Assembly: GCF_014203695.1 (NCBI RefSeq)
Contig: NZ_JACHJO010000014.1
Location: 1 to 64,000, forward strand
DNA length: 64,000 nucleotides
Direction of reading: 5' to 3'
From: Nocardiopsis algeriensis
GTDB taxonomy: Bacteria > Actinomycetota > Actinomycetes > Streptosporangiales > Streptosporangiaceae
Shown here in pieces: positions 60,688 to 64,000 of this stretch. Within the stretch, counting starts at the first letter, position 1. Each line of letters starts with the position of its first letter. Both the position numbers and the translations under genes were made by a program. The notes under the pieces were generated by a model. It saw only the letters and a list, made by a program, of their open reading frames with translations. It was not told the DNA's origin and made no database searches.

Positions 60688-61494
60688 ATGAGGATCGACG
60701 GTTCCGGCACGCTGCGCGCCAGTTGCGTCCTGTGCCCCAACCCCGGACCGATGACCCTTGAGGGGACCAACACCTGGATCCTGCGCGAGCCCGGCTCGCG
60801 CGGCGTCCTGGTGGTCGACCCCGGCCCCCACGACGAACGCCACCTGGAGAGGGTGGCGCGGAGCGTGCAGGAACAGGGTGCCCAGGTGCAGATGGTGATG
60901 GTGACCCACCGGCATCCCGACCACACCGACGGCTCCCGCTACTTCGCGGAGCTGACGGGCGCCCCGGTGCACGCGGTGGATCCCGCGATGCGGATCGGCG
61001 GCGACGGGCTGACCGACGGCCAGACGCTCTCCTGCGACGGGCTGGAGGTACAGGTGATCGCCGCGCCGGGCCACACGGACGACTCGGTGTGCCTGTACCT
61101 GGAGGCCGACAAGGCGATCCTCACCGGCGACACGGTCCTGGGGCACGGCACCACGGTGATCGACGGGGACGACGGCCTCGCCCCGTACATGGAGACGCTC
61201 TACCGGTTGCGCGACCTGGTCCGCGAGCACGGGGTGCGCACCCTTCTGCCGGGGCACGGGCCCGTCATCACGGCGCCCGCCGCGGTGCTCGACTCCTACA
61301 TCGACCACCGGGAGGCCCGGCTGGGGCAGGTGCGGGACGCGGTGGCGGCGGGTGCCGCCGGGGTGGACGACATCGTCGACCGCGTCTACCCGGACGTCGA
61401 CGAGACGATCCGCTTCGCCGCGGAGTCGTCGGTGCGGGCCCAGTTGCGCTACCTCTCGGGGCGGGGGGAGCTGCCCGAGGGCATCGACGCCTGA
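60688..61494 (+). CDS. MBL-fold metallohydrolase (LACTB2-like)
   Basis: The 268-residue metallo-beta-lactamase-fold hydrolase has metal ligands in MVTHRHPDHTDGS (HxHxDH). Others are GHTDDSVCLY, GDTVLGHG and LLPGHGPVI, with a C-terminal helical domain typical of LACTB2/Rv3677c-type proteins. Related proteins are RNA nucleases or thioesterases; the activity here is not decided. The ATG is eleven bases after the NUDIX stop. Confidence 0.9.
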   Translation: MRIDGSGTLRASCVLCPNPGPMTLEGTNTWILREPGSRGVLVVDPGPHDERHLERVARSVQEQGAQVQMVMVTHRHPDHTDGSRYFAELTGAPVHAVDPAMRIGGDGLTDGQTLSCDGLEVQVIAAPGHTDDSVCLYLEADKAILTGDTVLGHGTTVIDGDDGLAPYMETLYRLRDLVREHGVRTLLPGHGPVITAPAAVLDSYIDHREARLGQVRDAVAAGAAGVDDIVDRVYPDVDETIRFAAESSVRAQLRYLSGRGELPEGIDA

Positions 61495-61612
61495 GGACCC
61501 GTCCCGGGCCGGAGGCCCGGGACCGGGGGTCCTCGACGGAGCCCGGGGCGCGGTCGCCCGTCCGCCCCGGTGGATACCGTGGCGGACGACGGCTCGGAGG
61601 GTGTCAGCCGTA

Positions 61613-61729
61613 GGGCGACGGGCAGGTGTGCTGTCGGCCGTGGCCGTCCTTTGAGGGCGGTGGTGGGCGACGGGCAGGTGTGCTGTCGGCCGTGGCCGTC
61701 CTTTGAGGGCGGTGGTGGGCGACGGGCGG
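61613..61729. repeat. Tandem direct repeat, 52 bp, 2.25 copies
   Basis: Two identical 52-bp units (61613-61664 and 61665-61716), each starting GGGCGACGGGCAGGTGTGCT and including TGAGGGCGGTGGT, are followed by a partial third (61717-61729). The unit resembles minus-strand elements at 23541-23587 and 23742-23788. It fills the gap between the convergent MBL and crp genes. Confidence 0.85.
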
Positions 61730-61734
61730 GAGGG

Positions 61735-62418
61735 TCAGCGAGCGCGCCGGCGCATCCGCTCCACGTCCAGCAGGACGACGGCCTTGGCCTCGATCCGCAG
61801 CCATCCGCGCAGCGCGAACTCGGCGAGGGCCTTGTTGACCGTCTCGCGGGAGGCGCCGACGAGCTGGGCCAGCTCCTCCTGGGTGAGGTCGTGGTGGACG
61901 TGCAGGCCGTCGTCGCCCTCCTTGCCGAACTTGTCGGCAAGTTCGAGGAGGGCCTTGGCGACACGGCCGGGGACGTCGGTGAAGACGAGGTCGGCCATGA
62001 CGTCGTTGGTGCGGCGCAGGCGGGTGGCCAGGGCCTTGAGCAGCTGGAGCGAGACCTGGGGCCGGCTCGACAGGATCGGGCGCAGGTCGTCGTGGCCCAG
62101 GCCGGCGAGTACCGAGTCGGTGACGGCGACGGCACTCGCGGTGCGCGGGTGCGGGTCGAAGAGGGAGAGCTCGCCGAACATCTCGCTCGGGCCGAGGACA
62201 CCGAGAAGGTTCTCGCGGCCGTCCACGGCGGTGCGGGTCAGCTTGACCTTGCCGCTGAGGATCACGTACAGGCGGTCGCCCTCGTCGCCCTCGTTGAACA
62301 GGGTCTGGCCGCGTCCGAGGCGTACCTCGTTCACCGAGGAGCGCAGTGCCGCGGTGTCCTCCTCGTCCAGGGCCGCGAACAGAGGGGCCTTGCGCAGTAC
62401 CTCGTTGATGTCGTCCAC
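61735..62418 (-). CDS. crp: Crp/Fnr-family transcriptional regulator
   Basis: The 227-residue protein has an N-terminal cyclic-nucleotide domain: VLRKAPLFAALDEEDTAALR, GDEGDRLYVILSGKVKLTRT, and GPSEMFGELSLFD with Arg in PRTASAVAVTD, the cAMP phosphate-binding site. A C-terminal winged helix follows (TQEELAQLVGASRETVNKAL). It matches actinobacterial Crp (Rv3676/SCO3571). GTG 62418 lies seven bases after AGGAGG; GTG 62421 is adjacent. It lies next to nth, as in mycobacteria. A candidate Crp operator is 33 bases upstream. Confidence 0.95.
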   Translation of the reverse strand: MDDINEVLRKAPLFAALDEEDTAALRSSVNEVRLGRGQTLFNEGDEGDRLYVILSGKVKLTRTAVDGRENLLGVLGPSEMFGELSLFDPHPRTASAVAVTDSVLAGLGHDDLRPILSSRPQVSLQLLKALATRLRRTNDVMADLVFTDVPGRVAKALLELADKFGKEGDDGLHVHHDLTQEELAQLVGASRETVNKALAEFALRGWLRIEAKAVVLLDVERMRRRAR

Positions 62419-62450
62419 CACACGTCCTCCTAAGAACTGACCGCCAACAG

Positions 62451-62466
62451 TGTGACGTATATCGCA
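62451..62466. promoter_or_regulatory. Candidate Crp operator upstream of crp
   Basis: TGTGACGTATATCGCA matches the Crp consensus TGTGA-N6-TCACA with one mismatch in the right half-site. It lies 33 bases before the crp start codon and suggests autoregulation. Confidence 0.6.
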
Positions 62467-62703
62467 CCTGGGTGTGAGGCCAGGTCGCTGTCTCGGCTCG
62501 TCCGCCGGAAGACAACGTGCCCACACCAGCCGGCGCCAGTCCATGAGATCTTAGTCGTCATCCGCTCGTAGCAGGGCTGTCCTCGCCGTGCCACCGGACA
62601 TTGGTTACATAATCTCGCTCGCTGCCCGCCGGATGGGGGAAGCCCTGGTGGCAGCCGGACTTCCGGTGAACACGGCCCCTCCCCTCCAAGGTGCGCCTAC
62701 CCT

Positions 62704-63453
62704 GTGACGATGCCCCGTGACACAGCCGCCGCGCCCGCGGAGATGGGCACACCCACCGGCGAGAGCCGGCTCGCCCTGGTCCGCCGAGCGCGCAAGATGT
62801 ACCGGGAGCTCACCGAGCTCTACCCGGACGCGCACTGCGAACTGAACTTCACGACACCGCTGGAACTGCTGGTCGCGACGATCCTGTCCGCCCAGTGCAC
62901 CGACAAGCGGGTCAACCAGGTGACTCCAAGGCTCTTCGCCCGCTACCCCGACGCGGAGGCCTATGCCTCGGCCGACCGCGAGGAGCTGGAGGGGATCGTC
63001 CGTCCGCTCGGCTTCTTCCGGGCCAAGGCCAACAGCCTCATCGGCCTCGGACAGGCGCTGTGCGAGCAGCACAACGGTGAGGTTCCTGGGAACCTCGCTG
63101 ACTTGGTCAAACTACCCGGAGTGGGACGAAAGACGGCAAACGTACTGCTCGGTAACGCCTTTGATGTGCCGGGAATCACGGTTGACACCCATTTCGGCCG
63201 CCTCGTCCGGCGCTTCGGCTGGACGGACGAGCAGGACCCGGTCAAGGTCGAGTTCGCCGTGGGCGACCTCTTTCCGCCGAAGGACTGGACAATGCTCTCC
63301 CATCGGATCGTCTGGCACGGCCGCCGGGTGTGCCATGCCCGCCGGCCCGCCTGCGGCGCCTGCGGCCTGGCCCGCTGGTGCCCGTCCTTCGGTGAGGGCC
63401 CCACCGACCCCGAGGCCGCGGCCAAGCTCCTGCGGATGCGCTCCTTCTCCTGA
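62704..63453 (+). CDS. nth: Endonuclease III (DNA glycosylase/AP lyase)
   Basis: The 249-residue base-excision repair enzyme removes oxidised pyrimidines. It has [18 protein letters not shown], the helix-hairpin-helix [14 protein letters not shown] with catalytic Lys in [10 protein letters not shown], the catalytic Asp in TVDTHFGR, and the [4Fe-4S] cysteines in [17 protein letters not shown]. The start GTG 62704 or ATG 62710 gives a short actinobacterial extension. It is divergent from crp; the ~285-base gap holds both promoters and the Crp site. Confidence 0.95.
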   Translation: MTMPRDTAAAPAEMGTPTGESRLALVRRARKMYRELTELYPDAHCELNFTTPLELLVATILSAQCTDKRVNQVTPRLFARYPDAEAYASADREELEGIVRPLGFFRAKANSLIGLGQALCEQHNGEVPGNLADLVKLPGVGRKTANVLLGNAFDVPGITVDTHFGRLVRRFGWTDEQDPVKVEFAVGDLFPPKDWTMLSHRIVWHGRRVCHARRPACGACGLARWCPSFGEGPTDPEAAAKLLRMRSFS

Positions 63454-63535
63454 GGCCGCAGGAGTACGGGGTGCCGCTTTGTACTCTGGTCAGAACCATT
63501 CCGCCACGGCGTGACGACCACTGGAACAGGTCCCT

Positions 63536-64000
63536 ATGAACCCGCCTCCGTCCTGGCTGGCCGCGCTCGCGGACGCCGCCGAGGACATGCCTGTGCCCCC
63601 GCCGATGCGGCCGCCCCGCACGGGTGGCCGCGAGTCGGCGGTCCTCATTCTCTTCGGCGAGGCCGACACCGGCCCCGACTTGCTCTTCATCCAGCGCAAC
63701 GAGGGGCTGCGCCGGCACTCCGGGCAGCCCGCCTTCCCCGGTGGCCGCATCGAGCCCTCCGACGCCTCCCCCGAGGCTGCGGCGCTGCGCGAGGCCGCGG
63801 AGGAGACGGGACTGGTGCCTGCGGGTGTCGACGTCGTCGGCCGCCTGCCCGAGCTGTACCTGAGCTTCAGCGACTTCCGGGTGGCGCCCGTCCTCGGCTG
63901 GTGGCGCGAGCCCAGCGAGGTCCGCCCCACAGACCTGGACGAGGTCGCAGCGGTCTCCCGGGTGCCCGTCGCCGACCTCGCCGAGCCCGCCAACCGGGTC
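63536..64000 (+). CDS. NUDIX CoA pyrophosphatase, partial (right edge)
   Basis: The first 155 residues are in the window. It has SAVLILFGEADTGPDLLFIQ, RHSGQPAFPGG and the NUDIX box GGRIEPSDASPEAAALREAA then EETGL. RHSGQPAFPGG is typical of the CoA pyrophosphatase (NudL/NUDT7) subgroup. The order nth then NUDIX CoA hydrolase is the Rv3672c-Rv3674c region of mycobacteria. The gene runs off the end of the window. Confidence 0.9.
   Translation, partial: MNPPPSWLAALADAAEDMPVPPPMRPPRTGGRESAVLILFGEADTGPDLLFIQRNEGLRRHSGQPAFPGGRIEPSDASPEAAALREAAEETGLVPAGVDVVGRLPELYLSFSDFRVAPVLGWWREPSEVRPTDLDEVAAVSRVPVADLAEPANRV

Noticed and set aside
61604..61735. CRISPR array
   Set aside because: The 52-bp units are directly adjacent with no spacers, and no cas genes are present.

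Overview
The window is high-GC, densely coded, actinomycete DNA. The gene order (DLW-39 protein, tRNA-Ala, WhiB, DUF1707 protein, DUF5324 protein, PpiA, rhomboid, CrgA, then PknB-PknA-PbpA-FtsW-PstP-FhaB-FhaA and tRNA-Leu) is the conserved block that lies beside gyrA and oriC in actinobacteria. The chromosome origin is therefore probably a short way to the left of position 1. Protein style (WhiB proteins, an XRE/DUF5753 regulator, an AfsR-type regulator, an AA10 LPMO, a subtilisin-inhibitor lipoprotein, Bpa) suggests a filamentous actinomycete of the Nocardiopsis/Streptosporangiales kind. The genus is an inference.

Layout: 1-3.4 kb holds a small-protein and regulator islet, the DLW-39 gene and tRNA-Ala. 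3.4-7.7 kb holds a WhiB protein, two membrane or envelope proteins, a cyclophilin, a rhomboid protease and CrgA. 7.8-17.0 kb is the leftward cell-wall and division signalling operon. 17.2-25.2 kb has tRNA-Leu, an SSI-type lipoprotein, a rhodanese, a PAS-GAF-PAS histidine kinase, an RsbW-like/STAS pair, a glycosyltransferase, pheA and serS. 25.2-35.8 kb has the proteasome activator Bpa, a quinone reductase, an EspI-like MinD ATPase, a tandem universal stress protein, a molybdopterin oxidoreductase lacking its usual Fe-S cysteines with a coupled helical protein, a YoeB/YefM toxin-antitoxin pair and tRNA-Ser. 35.9-45.7 kb has a thioesterase, a DnaN-type clamp gene followed by a cluster of DnaA-box-like 9-mers, a DUF2786 protein, a NUDIX hydrolase, an AfsR/SARP regulator preceded by a 55-residue ORF, an MpaB-type oxygenase and an AA10 LPMO.

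About 45.8-52.14 kb is an accessory island on the 3' side of tRNA-Pro(CGG). Three copies of the tRNA-downstream sequence, one still carrying a 3' piece of the tRNA gene, surround two insertion sequences, a broken DUF3883 gene and a few small cargo genes. No integrase is visible, so it looks like decayed, stacked integrations.

From 52.2 kb the core resumes with a metallophosphoesterase, a YqeY protein, a bifunctional PBP with PASTA, a WblA/WhiB4-type regulator and two ArsA-like ATPases (the arrangement of Rv3679-Rv3682). These are followed by a DUF4177 protein, RidA, a NUDIX hydrolase, an MBL hydrolase, a Crp regulator with a candidate autoregulatory operator, endonuclease III and a CoA-type NUDIX gene cut by the window edge.
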